The position numbers and the translations under genes were made by a program. Positions 1-12,310 of a DNA stretch of 64,000 nt are shown here, in pieces. The stretch's first letter is position 1. Each line of letters starts with the position of its first letter. The notes beneath the pieces are model-generated. The model made no database searches. It was not told the DNA's origin and saw only the letters and a list, made by a program, of their open reading frames with translations. Source of the DNA: Struthidea cinerea (Eukaryota > Chordata > Aves > Passeriformes > Corcoracidae); contig VZTI01000687.1 in the NCBI GenBank assembly GCA_013397865.1, positions 538,241 through 602,240 on the forward strand, given 5' to 3'.

Positions 1-2869
1 AGAGGCGGCTCTCCTTCCTTGCGGTGGAGGGAAGAGCTGCTATAAATCAGTCAGGCAATGAATGCATTTCAGTTGCCTGCTCGGTTGGATGGGGGCAAGG
101 AACTGAGGAAACCACCTACAGATGAGGCAGTTTTGTGAGTCATGAGAAGAGAGAAGTGTTCAGCACCTCTCAGGAGGTTTTTACCAGTCGTAGAGAGGGA
201 GCTGAGCACTTAGGAGCACTTTTAGAAGCTTGTAAGTAAAACTCCCAGAAAATACTAAGCTGTGTTAGTGCGTGGGCAGCCATGAGGAGGCCAAGACCCA
301 GTGTTTCCTTCTGAGGGATACTTATCTTACTCAGGGAGCAGGAAGGCTTTCTTGCAATGGATGTTATTCTGCAGAGCTCCTCAGGGCAGGTTTGTTCCCT
401 TGACTTTTAATATTCCAGTTTTCCTCTGTTTGTGCCAGAAAATAAGAGTTGGGTTTCATTTTATAAAAATAATAAAGCCAGAAAAGGTTGAACTGAGACT
501 TGGCCTCTTTGCTTTCTAAAAGACAGCAATAGGCCTTTTCAAAGGACCAATTCCAGGCTTTATTACACCACTACTAGGCCCGCAGGAGGGAAGAGTGTTA
601 CGCCCAGCTCCTAGTGCCGACAGAGAAAGATGGATTTTTAAATTATCTACCTTTGCTTTGCAATGTGAACGTTTCAGGGCAATTATCCTGAGATAATGCC
701 TACAAATTGCTGAAGACTTTGGGTTTATAATTGCTCGTGTTCATTTAAGGTTCCCAGCAGACTAGACCGGGGAAATCACTGCCAGTCAAGCCAAGGTTGA
801 TGGTATACGGTAACTGAGTTTCTCTTAGAAGACAGACAAGCAAATCAGTTTTCTTTAAGAGCAATAATTCTAACTAATTGTTTGGTTTCATTGTGCTTCC
901 ATCGCAGGAGCCGCAGTGCTTGGCAAGGCAGAGCAGTGACACTTCCCATCCAAGACACATCCCTGTAAACAGGCAGATTGAATTCCAGCACATGAGGTTA
1001 TTCCACGCAGCAGGAAAGGGCAGCACTCTCCAGCATATCCCCACATTCCCTTATTTACACATCAGTGGCCATTCCAGTTACCTCAGAAAGCGAATCATGA
1101 ATTTACAGTGAGATAATGTTATCATGTCAATGCAGGGAGAAATGGCTGTAGCTGCCTGTCACGTTTGTAATTAAAAATAATTTCTTAATGCAATATTTAG
1201 GTGAGGTTTCAAATCAGCAAGAGCATTCATAATGAATAACACAATTTCAAAGTAGGCATGTGCTCATATATTCCCATCACATACATTTGACTACATTTTT
1301 ACACACACTTATTACCTGTTTATATACTTATATTCGTATTTGTACATGCCTATGTATTTTATGTGGAGCCTCACTCCCCACTAGTTTTGCTGTGAAGTTC
1401 TGATATCATTCCTATCACAGGCATCCTCCAGGCATTAGTTAGACAAATTCATTTCATCATTATTACTTGCTAAGCACAAGCAGCATTGGCCAGTTTAGGT
1501 GTCTACACTCCAGCAGTGTAAAGCCTCCCCTTCTGTCCCTCCAACTGTTGCTATTAGAGCAGCTGAATAACTGATTTTTCTCATCCAGTAGCTAAGATTA
1601 AAGAAAAAAATTATAAAATAGGCTTAGCTGACATTTCTGACATTTGGGGGAAAAAAAAAAGATATTTTGCACAAGAAAAAAATCCTCCCTCCCAAAGTGC
1701 ACTGGGTTATCAAAAATATTTTTCTTGACCTATATAAGAAAATATCTGGGTTGTTTTCATGTTATTTTTTAATGTGTTCCAACAATATTTGGACTGAAAA
1801 TATTGTTAGGAGAGAGACAGCAATGTATATGGTTAAAAAAATGTTGAAAGAGCGTGTGTGTGTAGACTTTTCTGAATATTTTTGCATTTTTTTTGCCTTA
1901 TTTATTAGAATTTTCAGATAACAGTGGTCAGTTTGAAGCTGGGCTTTTCAGTGAAGAAACTAATTTTCTGAAAAATTCCGTCTAGGTTTAGGCGGTGAGG
2001 ACGATGCCCTGCCACAGTGTTTAAAATGTCGTTAATATCCTGTGTATTCCAATTTTAGGGGCTTTATTGTAATATTCAGTGCGGGAGGTTTTTGGAACTT
2101 GTGCCTTTATGAAGTTGAGGGATCATACGCTGTAGTTGGGTACAATATTGAAAGCTACTGGGTCAATATTCATCCTCCCAGCCACCAAAAATAAATATCT
2201 GCTTTCTGCTGAGGTGCTCCTTCACAGCCCTTCAACCTTTCTTGCAAACTGTGGCAAATATATATATATATACATAAAACAGAGATTTGAGCCCCAGATA
2301 CTGCCAGATTGTTTTACCAGTTATTAATATTTCCTTTCACATGAAAATGAGTCTGTGAAAACCAGAATTGTTTACAGTGGGCTGTATGAGCAGTAATAGC
2401 TGATATCTGTCATAGAAAACCAAAAGTAGGGCTTTGCATAAATTATTGATATCAAGACATATTTCCAGGGAAAACCAAAGAACGTGTGTTACTGCTGGCA
2501 AGTGGGCTCTTGGAATGAGGAAAAATCAATTTTTTATATACAATTCTTCTCAACTAAAAAGAAAAAAAAAAGTATCTTTCCCCCAAATTAATTCCGGATA
2601 TGACACACACATGAACTAAATTTTTCATTATCTTTTTAAGATACTAGCTTGACTAACTGTTATCTCCAAGAGATTCTTGTGTTGCAAGCTCTCTCATTTT
2701 CTGGTGTCATCCACTTGAATGGCAAAGAAATGCCACTTCCCATCTTCCAGGGCATTAAAGGAACAATACAAAAGACGACTTGTAAACGTAAGAATGTGTG
2801 TCTGGAATATCAACTCCACTTTACTGCCCCATGGCCACCATGTTGTGTTATGTTGTAGAATTCGTAATC
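1..2869. other. Non-coding stretch, no gene recognised
   Basis: No exon-like open frame with good splice borders was seen here. Visible details are an AP-1-type site (TGAGTCA) at 136-142, a TA dinucleotide run near 2257-2272, and short A-runs near 1650. The part at about 610-790 is AT-rich, unique-looking and contains several ATTA/TAAT cores, so it could be a regulatory element. Without alignment this is a guess. Confidence 0.5.
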
Positions 2870-4070
2870 TGATCAGATTATATTCTAAAACTATCTTAAT
2901 GCTCTGGCCAGGGATTTTGTCCTTCTACTACACCCACTAGAAAGTAATTTCAGAAATTTTTACTCCAGTGGTTGGAAACATCTTGTAACTCCCAAATTAG
3001 CTGAATTTAAAACCAGTTTATAATCATGTCTTCCTGGGTCACCTTTACACACATATGTCCTTATCCAGCTCATATGGACACCACCATTCCTGAATTGGAT
3101 CAGTGTCCCCTTAAGCCACATTTAGTAGGCTGAGCAAGCAGAGTCTTTTAGCTTCCTCTCAGAAACTCTCCAGTTCCTTGATCATTGTAATAGTCCTCTT
3201 TGCACCCTCTGCTCCAATTTGCATGCAGCCTTCTTGGGCATGGGTAACTAGAATTGACATTGTATTTCAGATAATGTCTCACCAGTGCTTTGTATAGTAG
3301 CATTAATATTTTCCACTCATTATTAGCACTATTACAGGTGATGAATCCCAGGATTGCATCTCTCTTTTCAGTTGCATTATATTATGGCACATATTTATCC
3401 TGTAATCAACTAGGAAACCCAGGTCTTTCTCTTCCTTTGTCATTCCCAACAGCTTCTAGCAGAAATTCTCATTATTAGTCCTTTAGTGCATGACCTTGCA
3501 TTTTGTACTGTTCAATTTCATCCCATTTCTATTACTTCTGTCCCCAAGGTCATCCAATTCTTCCTGCACGATATTGCGATTTTCGTTTGTGTTGATGGTG
3601 CCGCCCAACTTTGTACAATCTGCAAATTTCATTTGAACACTCTTACTTTTTGTGCCAAGTTTATTAATGAAGCATTAAATGAGATTAGTCCAAAGGCTGA
3701 TCTTTGAAGAACTCCCCTAATATTTTCCCTTCAGCCCCCTATTTCCCCTTGCAGCACATCACATCTTCCCTTCTCCGGTCACCAACCCAGACCTCAGAGT
3801 TCTGACTGAGTCTCTATTTTCCCCCAGTGAACTGGGTACTTCCCAAGTGGCACCTGCTGAAACACTTTAATGAAGACTGGATACATTTTTAGAATTTTAA
3901 TTTAAGAAATATTTTTTATCAGGGTAGCTGGGCACAGTCTAGCTCCAGAAAACCCATACAGTAAATGTCTGCCCTTTACTCTTCTTGATTCTTTCTTCAA
4001 ATTTGTTCTGAAATCTAGTAAGCTATTAGGGTCTGACTGACAGGTCTTCCCTAAATCCCCTTTATCTACT
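2870..4070 (-). mobile_element. Decayed CR1-type LINE fragment (reverse transcriptase part)
   Basis: Reading the minus strand gives a broken copy of the C-terminal half of a CR1-family reverse transcriptase. At 3686-3715 the frame reads GVLQRSALGL, matching the GVPQGSVLGP-type RT motif. It continues with a decayed form of the following FNLFINDL segment. At 3615-3626 the catalytic FADD box appears as FADC, followed by TKLGG, so the second aspartate is lost. Beyond it are the usual ELDDL and KCKVMH segments with a stop straight after. Frameshifts and stops lie between the blocks, for example between the INDL-like segment and FADC. CR1 elements are non-LTR retrotransposons that copy themselves by target-primed reverse transcription; this copy cannot. 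The right edge at about 4070 and left edge at about 2870 are judged by similarity fading out. The heavy decay implies an old insertion. Confidence 0.8.
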
Positions 4071-7000
4071 CTAAGAAGAAGAAAATGATACTACAAGGTG
4101 CAAGAAGTGGGTACAAAGGGCATGGGTGCTGCTGTTGCCTCTCCATGTTACAGTGCAGCACTTCGCCACTCTATTAACGACTTACAGTGGCTACTAGATG
4201 TGCAATTTCATGTGTTCATCCTCAGTTAGGGATCATGTTGCCACTCTTCAGAGATAATAAAAGGATGGTGTTCATTTAGGCTTGTGAAACTTTCTGCACT
4301 CTCAACCTACCCTTTCCCCCACAGCAATTTTCATTCCTTCTTCCCTTTTTCTCTTTCCATTCACTTAAATCATGTTCTGATCAGTTCGTTTCCTTTCCAA
4401 AATCCAACACATTTCTCCGAAGTTTCCATTTCTCTCATCTCTCTTCCACAGCACCCTTATGAACTACAAATTCCTGCTTGAATACCAAAGTTTTGTGGCG
4501 CAGTCAAAAATCTGGCTGCTCCAGGCCTGTCAGTTTAGAAGGAAACATCACACACACGTATTGCATTAGGCTTTGCAGCAAGAAACATGAGTGACCAGAG
4601 TTCTACAAGGCTCACCGTGACATTTAATGAACCTTGATGTGTTCTCAAGGTTCTCTGAACTCTTCTTTTTCTCCCCTTTCTGGCTCATAGCTGCTTGGAG
4701 AGGTTTTAAGAGCTCTCTTGTCACGTCCATGCAGGTTTGTCTCTCTCTAGAGGAAGGTCGTGCCATGCGAGTCAACCCCCCATTTTTTCACAAAAGCAGT
4801 GGTTACAAAAGGTTCCCTCTCAGTGTCCAGGAAGAGCACTGAAATAGTATTTGCTCATTACCAAAAGTGGAGGCCAACAGCACACCAAAAAACTAGAGAT
4901 CCTCCCTCATGAGAGAACATGGCAGGAACTTCTGAACCCAGAAACAACCCTCCTTCCTTCCACCCTGGTATCTAACAGTGCCTTTCATCTGGATAGATTT
5001 CAAGCTGTGTCAAATTTCCCTCTGTATTTTACCTGGAGCATTTCTAGGATGTGTGGAAGGGGTGTGTGGAGTTCAGCAAGCCATGGTGCAGGTGAAGCAG
5101 CACAGTGAGCAGCCTTCCCGGAACCCGCACTTGGTAAGCAGCAGATGAGCACCTTGCTGGCCTGGCAGGATAGTTTAACAGGGTAGGCTGCATTAAAGTT
5201 TAATTTCACCTCTGGGAAGATGCATTTGTTTGATGGCAGCAGGCTCTGGTCGTCTGTGGTGTTGTGCACCAAACATCTGAGGTGCACCTTGGAAATTAGT
5301 TTCTCATCATTCTCATCTCAAAACCTCTGGAACTACTGTGTAGGCAGAGAAGAGAGCCTGGTGTTTTCTTTTATGAGCTGGAGTCTCCTGCTCCTTATAG
5401 CATATGCTGTTTGTTAATTATTCTCTTTCTCCTGCGCCGTCTCTTTCCTACCCTTGTTCATCCTCCCCTGTGTTTTACTTCTCTGATGGTTTGATCTCTT
5501 GTACTGCATCTCCTCAGCCCCAGTGTGCTTTTTTGCATGTTGATTTTGATTTTCTTTTGCTGTGTGGGATTATACATTTATAACAGCCCTTTACAGAGCC
5601 TGAAAAAGAATCTGTTTTGATAGTTGGAATGAGGAAAGCATCATCTCTAAGTCATAATTCCCTTATGTTGATAATTGAGCAGGGGGGAAGAAGAGTTTTA
5701 AAGCCTTGCCCTCAAACTCTTTTTTTTTTTTGTGGCCTGAGTTGCTTTTTTCAGTATCAGAAACTCTTCACTTGTCTCCTTTGCTGACGCCACTGCTGCT
5801 GGCACCACACGTGACGTAGCAGCCCTGGAACTTGGCATCATGGCTGTTTTCTATTTCCCCATTCAGGTACATTTTGAAATGAGACCTTGACCAGCACAGC
5901 CCACAACACCTGAGCAGTCTTGCTGAAATCCCTGGTGCAGTTGTAGGGACGGGCTCTGGAGAGCTTGCTCCAAAGAGGCCCCAGGTCTCATTCCAAGGGA
6001 AAAATCAAATCTGGTTTACTTTAGTGGTGTAGTATAATGCTGCAATGAATTCTGGGCTACTCTTTTTTAAATTACCAGCACACCAGAAAGGATAGGTAGG
6101 GGCAAACTAATGAAAAGAAGAAGACAGAAAAATGTCTCAGGTACCAGTCAGTGGAGAAAAGAAGGGCTCTGCCATCAAAACCTTCTCCAGTGAAAAGACC
6201 CAGCAGGATACAGTGACTAAATGTATTTGCCACAGCACTGAGAGTTAAAGAAAAGTTACTTTCATTCACCAGAAGTGGAAAAGGATATCTGAAAAAGCTC
6301 TTCTTCTTTTTGTTCCCTTAGTTCTTGTCAACAAAGTGAAGTTCTGAATGGCATGGGGGAAAATCATCTTCCTGCATTTCCAGGCAGTGCAGCCAGCCTG
6401 CCGTGTTCCAGGACATGGGGAAATGATCACCCCCCCGAAGAGTGATTACAGCCCGAGCAATAAAATGGTGACGCTGTCAGTCCAGGGCTGTATTTTGATA
6501 CTGTGTTTCCTGCATTTCATTTCCTGTGTGAAGCCCAAGGGGAATTGTTTTTTTTTTCTTTTTGAGCATCTGGGGGTTCGAAGACTGAAATACTCATCAG
6601 GGTGTTTGAGGAAAGTAGGGAAGGAGAGCAATCTCCTGTTGCCATCAGAAGGCTGTGCTTCCTTTCTTTGTGCAGACCCAAGGTGATTTCTGGGCCTGAT
6701 TCTTGTTCCCTTTCCATGGCAGGCAGTAGAAATCATGCTCCTATTCTCTGAAATAATCGGGCAGGGATCTCTAGCTTGCTCCAGCTCTGGAAAGATCCTT
6801 GTAGTCACATAGTAAATGGTTATTTGGAATTATGTAGCAAAATACAGTCTCAAGGAAAGAACTGTTCAGAGAACTGGAATGGTCCAGCAGCATCCCATTC
6901 TCTTCCAAAGACCCTTAATAAATGTTCCAGGGGCTCTCAGACCACAAGCAACTGAATCCTGGTCCTTGGTCATGCTGGCATTTCTATTTCTTGCATTACT

Positions 7001-9017
7001 GTGGAATATGTGGAGCATCTCACAGGCTAGGGAATTTTGCTGTAGTCCCTGGGGTGTTTTACCACTGCCAGAACCACCAGACTGTTCGGGTGATTTGTGT
7101 TTGAATCCCTCTGCTCCCCGAAACATCTCTTTTCATATGCTTTGCATTGTAATGCTGCAAGTGACACTCTGCATTGCACTTATCCATGTCTTATACCAGA
7201 GAGCTCCTTCTCATCTTCTTTCATGGATGGGAGCAGAGTGGTTTAAATCAAAGCATTTGACTTTGAACCTCTCTTGAGCTGGCCTTCAGGCAAGTTCTTT
7301 CTGATCAAAGACAGAAGCATACCAGGGTCCAGGTATTAAGGCTGAATAATTGGTTCAGACTAAAATAAGAACTGTCCCAAGCCTCCACAGACAAAGTTTT
7401 TATCAAGTTTAAAAAAGTACAGGTAACTTTTTGGCCCTTGATATACTTCTGCATTTTCTAAAGGGGCTGCCACTGCGGAGGCTGCTAATGCAGTATGAGA
7501 CCATGAAATACCAGTCAAATTTGGAAGTCAAAGATGATCAGATTACTTGAGAAACAGGTAGAATTAGGGGTACTGAAGCAGAATGACTTTTCATATGGAA
7601 AAAAAATGGGACACTATCAGTGTAGCACAATACAAGTGAGGTGATTTTGAAAGATCCTGATTTCTTCTGCCATGCAGGATCCCCCATTTCTCTGAAGAAA
7701 TGTGTATTTCTACATACAGCACAGCACATATAGCTGTGGCTTTTCTGAAGATATCACAGGCCCTTCAGACTGGGGGAGAAAAACAAACCAACAACCAGGC
7801 AATCACAAGCAATTTACCAGACAGAGCAGGATGCCTGTAGCATCCCAAGCAGCCTGAGCCTGTCTGCCTCTGTTTAGGATAAATACTGAAACCGCACCTC
7901 CGTGAACTCTTCTGCCTCTGCCCATCAGTAATGTGTATATAAAAAGTCTATGCCTGGGGATCAGCTAACGGGATTATTCACAGACACAAAATGAAGCTGG
8001 CCCGATCCTGACGTCCTTTGCAGCCTCCCTGCAGCCTGCTGAGAGGGGCAAAAGCAGGCTCAGGCTCCAGGTCCTCATAATTTCGACAGCCTTTTGGGAA
8101 TCTAGAAGGGGGGTGGCAGTGGAAATAGGCTCCCATTTTTGTTTTTGTTGTTTTTCATTTTTAATAGAGCAACTTTCAGTCCAAAAGGAAACCCTGGTGA
8201 AGTGGTGAGGCTTTTGTCTCTCGCTATAATGCCACTGGGCTTTGGATTGACCTGTGTGATACAGTGACACTGTGTGGTTTGAATTTTTACATACAGCTGC
8301 ATAAAGCAATTCTCATGTAAATTTTGGAGGTAAATAAGCCTGCTGTTGGTCTGCTGCATGGACACATATGCTCAAACCATTAGGCTTGAAAGGAGATTAG
8401 AATTAACCCACCCGTCTCTCACTGGCTTGCTCTTTCCCTCCCCACCACGCAGCTCTTACAAGAGCCTAAACACCTTGCTAGTTTAACGAATGGCAGCAGA
8501 GTTAAGGCTGGCAGAAGAAGAAAATTGTTGTGTCCCCTCCCTCCCCCTTCCCCGCAGCCGCAGAGCCTCTGCTGGAAGCCGTGAGGATTTAGAGGAGGCC
8601 ACGAGCTGATTCCCATGGCAGAGGTGAGCACGGCGGAGTCGATGCCCTTCCCTCGCTCCCCCAACCTCTGAATTGCACAGGGCTGAGCTGAACGCTTCAG
8701 TTTCCACTGTGGCAGTGGGAAGCCTCAGAGTCTACCCTATCAGGCCTTGTGAGTGTTTTCTTTCTCCCTGGATAACTCCTTTACCTCCTGCTGGGTAGGG
8801 AAAGCTTTCAGAGCAGCTGAAAAGTCCTTTCCAGGCACCTGGCACTGGGACGTTCCCAGGTGCTTCTGCAGGGCTCGAACGGGCAGGGTTTCACCCAACA
8901 GCAGGCAGTGGCCACTGGCCACCATCCTGTCTGGAGCTGGCATCTAAATGGCTCCACCTTCCAGCTGAGGAAGGGTTTTATTGGGAGTTCTTTGAAGGCA
9001 AGAGCGGGACCAAGCGT
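4071..9017. other. Non-coding stretch, no gene recognised
   Basis: Mixed-composition DNA with several C/T-rich tracts (for example 4300-4450 and 5410-5540) and no convincing exon, RNA gene or mobile element. Short open frames on both strands lack splice signals and family motifs. An A/T-run and GC-richer patch occur around 8520-8660, without CpG-island character. Confidence 0.5.
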
Positions 9018-9052
9018 GCGCACACACACACACACACGTGCACACGTGCACA
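9018..9052. repeat. CA microsatellite with two E-boxes
   Basis: An alternating CA run at about 9020-9036 passes directly into two CACGTG E-box hexamers at 9035-9040 and 9043-9048, spaced eight bases apart. Alternating purine-pyrimidine sequence of this kind can adopt Z-DNA. The E-boxes may simply come from CA/GT mutation within the repeat. Confidence 0.85.
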
Positions 9053-9129
9053 AAACTGCCGAGGGCACGGGCAGGCTAAGGGGAACCTGGCCCGGGTTGT
9101 TTGTTTATGTGAACTTTAAATAATTCATT

Positions 9130-9470
9130 TTTGTCCCTATTGAGCTCATCACAGCGTGACCAAAATAAACGTGTCTCCTTGGCCTATTGTTTGGAGCTGA
9201 GGATTGTCGAGCGGGAGGAAAATATTACAGTGACTGAGGGAGATACACGTAAGAGTGTGACCTTTAACTGCAGTACCTATAACCAGTCTCATCAAATTAA
9301 AGCACTGTATATTTTCCTTAATAATCTCTGATTAGGCTCGGGGTATGAGCGGACACGAACGCCCGCCATTGCTATGCAGCGGGAGGCCTGCTAAGCACCC
9401 GCCGAGCGCTTGGGAATAAGTGAGCAAAATGCTTTAATTTGATAGGGTTAGAATCCTGCAGGCTCCGGGG
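9130..9470. promoter_or_regulatory. Candidate conserved non-coding element
   Basis: This block is non-repetitive and mixes AT-rich motif clusters with isolated CpGs. It includes a SOX-like CCTATTGTTT near 9181, TAATCTCTGATTAG near 9320-9336, and a TTTAATTTGATAG segment near 9433. No open exon fits it. The texture is typical of developmental enhancers, but no conservation evidence was available, so the call is inference from motif density only. Confidence 0.3.
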
Positions 9471-11694
9471 TGAGAAGTCACCAACAGCTCCGCTCGCACT
9501 GAATATGCAGAAATAAAAAAGTAAATTGCTTACATCTGCTGCAGGCAGGAGGGAAAATGATCTGATTGGACAGGCCGAGGGCTCTCCATCTCTTTTGGGT
9601 TAGAAAGAGGGGTTTGGAGCATCAAAAGCTTGTAATTGGAGTAATTCTGAATTAATGGACATACACACACAGGCGCAGCGTGCACCATTTTGAAGCAGCT
9701 GGTCACAGGACGCACATGCTCAGGAATGTTTGGAGATTGCAAAAATTCTGTTAAAAACATTGTCCCTTTTTCCTATGATTATTGACATTTGGATTTCATG
9801 ACCTGTAGGAAGTGCAGTAAGTATGAAAAGCCCTGCCCATCTGCCCAACAGAGCTGCCTGCCTCAGCCTACACCTGTTTATTCACAATACAATTATTTTA
9901 TCTCTCTGTCTGTCTCTCTATCTCTGTTGTCTATCTGCTCTTTCATGTTTGAGGGTCTTCACTGTATGCAGAATCCCAGGCTTTAGCCTTGTCATCTGAT
10001 ACTGTATTCAATCTATGTATTTGATCAATAAGAATCAAAGACAAGGCTCAAGGTCTTTTTGGCACCAGGCATCCAGCTTTGTGCTGGGTGTCAGACGTTG
10101 TCTACAGTGTCACCTTGATGGTGTCACACTAATTTGTACCCTACTTTGCTTGCCTCTGTGATCACAGTCTGCACTGGTTTGTGGTTTTTTTTTTTCTCTC
10201 TGTAACTCTTTTTTTAATGCTTGTTTTTATTACTTTGGGAGGAAAGAGGTGTGGGAGCTGAGAGGAGGGAGGCTGAAGACATTAGCTTAGAGATTTAAGG
10301 AGCGCATTTCCTGACCCTCCTCCTCCCCCTCTCTGCCTTCCCCCTGCGAGTCACTTACGCTCCAGAGTGAGGGTGTTACCTCTACCTGACAGGCACCATG
10401 TCCCAAGGGGGGAAATGTTACTAAATCCAAAATGACCAAGGGAAGAAATCCTGCAAGGCAAACTTTCAGGAGAGATTTCTCAGCTTGCTGCTGACAGGGA
10501 GAGGCAGGCACACCAAGGCCAGAGCCCAGGCTTCAGCCCACTTCTGGGTAAATCCACACAGTAGGTACATCTCTAAATTTCACTGGTATTTTTCTTGGAG
10601 CCAGGGTTCTTTGGATCTCGCACTGATGCACAAACTTGAACAATTTGTTCTTTTATGGCTGCCTAAGGCTGTACTGCATCATTTCAATGGCCTTTTGTCT
10701 TGTGACAAGTATTGCAATGCCTATAATGTACTAAACATTCTAAAAATCCATGTAATTAATGCCCCAACATATCTAATATAGAACTATTATCTTGAGGACA
10801 GATAAATGCAGTTTATTATCTTTTTTTTCCTTTGCCTACACCTCTTCATTCTCTTTTCTGTGCTGTTATTTAACACAGAAAATAATAGCACAGTAAATGT
10901 ATTATTTAAGTCTCTCATTTAGAATTGTGTGCGTGTGTGAAGGCACTGCACAAAATGAGGCTGTGTTTAGACCCAGATCCTTAGCTGTAGACTGCAGGCT
11001 CCATCATGATTTCCTGAGGTGCCTTGGAAAGTCAGCCAAGATTTTCATAAATGGGTGACCGACACTAAGCATCCATTTCTGAATTCTGTTTTCAGAGGCA
11101 CCAACCACCCACAGCGGCTGCAGGAATCAATGGAGACTGGAATGTTTCAGCACCATGCACCTCCAGCCACTGCCCTTGGCTTTTTTGCTCTTAAGAATTC
11201 ATATTTCAATATTATTTAATGAATTAGTGGAAACATCAGGGCTTAAGAACAGCAGAAGGGCCGCCTACCCTGGGATCCTGTCCCTAAGTACAGCTGGGGT
11301 GGATGTCTGAGGACAAAGTATCTGAGAGAGAGCAAACAACAACAGGAAAAATTCTGGTTGTGCTTTTTAAAAACCATAGGCTCTGGGAAGAGGACGGGGC
11401 TCAGTGCAGAGTTTGATGTTATGATTAAGCTGCATGTTGTGATTAAGATGTATTTTGAAGTTTGAGGTTGTCTAGAAGAAGGGACACCCTGGCTGGATCC
11501 CACACAATGCTGCTTTTTATGTCTGAGCTGGCTGTCAGCCACCAGAGGACGAGAATAGGGTCAGTTTTGCAGGTTTTTCTCCAGAAGCTTCTCCGGGGAA
11601 GCCGGTTATTCCCAGGGTAAGGTGCCACAGCCCTCAAACCGCTCGGCTCCGCTCCCGGTCGCAGGGAAGCCTCTTTTGTCTGCCAGCCATGCCT
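9471..11694. other. Non-coding stretch with CT-rich tract and repeat remnant
   Basis: No gene recognised. A pyrimidine-rich TCTCTGTC/TATC simple tract lies at about 9897-9945. At 10971-11010 there is a short decayed match to the CCAGATCCTNAGCTG-type end shared by the hairpin repeats described elsewhere in the window. A weak partial CTCF-like core (12 of 15 positions by eye) lies near 11539-11553. Confidence 0.45.
11416..11451 (+). repeat. Imperfect 18-bp tandem duplication
   Basis: Two adjacent copies of an 18-base unit (11416-11433 and 11434-11451) agree at 15 of 18 positions. Each holds a TGATTAAG homeodomain-type core, so the duplication doubles a possible binding site. Confidence 0.75.
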
Positions 11695-11860
11695 GCCACA
11701 GTCTATTGGAAGGTATTTGTCAACAATTATATGTCTATTAAGGACAAGTCAATCAGGCCATGTGCAAATAGCCAGACCTCTGGGGTCTGCCTATTGATAG
11801 GGACCTGTCAATAGCCAATCCAGGCTTTTTTCAACCAAACAAGAAATTAAGCACTCACCA
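11695..11860. promoter_or_regulatory. Candidate enhancer with adjacent short palindromes
   Basis: This is a unique, highly ordered block. An inverted pair CAGACC (11773-11778) / GGTCTG (11784-11789) is followed at once by CTATTGA (11791-11797) / TCAATAG (11808-11814). Upstream lie AACAATTAT and GTCTATTAAGG-type homeodomain or SOX motifs. No coding frame is supported. Such palindrome and motif packing suits a conserved cis-regulatory element, perhaps bound by dimers. Conservation was not tested. Confidence 0.35.
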
Positions 11861-11919
11861 AAATCATTGCTCCTCAGAGTCCTTCCAGCCCATTTTTATT
11901 CTCAGAGCGTTGGTCCCTC

Positions 11920-11938
11920 TTTTTTTTTTTTTTTTTTT
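11920..11938. repeat. Poly-T run
   Basis: A pure T tract of 19 bases. It could be a mononucleotide slippage product or the reverse complement of an old poly-A tail. No retrocopy body is recognisable beside it. Confidence 0.9.
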
Positions 11939-11999
11939 CCTGAGCTCATATTTATTTGGAATAAACAAAAGAGACTAGGAGGCACTTGTTAAAGCACTG

Positions 12000-12310
12000 T
12001 TTTAACTGTAAGAGGAACAGCTTCTCATTGTAATTAAGAATATTACCAAATGGTTGTGCTTGTAGGTGGCTGCAGTTAATCCCAATGACAGAGAAACTAT
12101 AAGGGAATTAATAACAGAAACTTTAAATTAGCCCAATTTTAATTAATATCTACAGTATATAAATATCCAACTCTTTCACCAACACAAATTTCAGACATAT
12201 TTACCTTTATTAGGCTGAGGAAGACAGTAATATTATGCAATATTTTCATGCATATTCAATTTGTAAACTCAACAGTTGATTTTGTAATTTATATTGCAAA
12301 TTACTCTGCT
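12000..12310. promoter_or_regulatory. Candidate AT-rich conserved non-coding element
   Basis: AT-rich, non-repetitive DNA with many TAAT/ATTA cores (for example the stretch around 12125-12150) and ATGCATATTCAATTTG-like POU/homeodomain-type sites near 12248. No exon, RNA gene or repeat explains it. The call rests on motif density and low-complexity avoidance only. Confidence 0.3.

Noticed and set aside
11539..11553. Second CTCF-like core
   Set aside because: Only about 12 of 15 positions match, with mismatches in the conserved GGC and the end.
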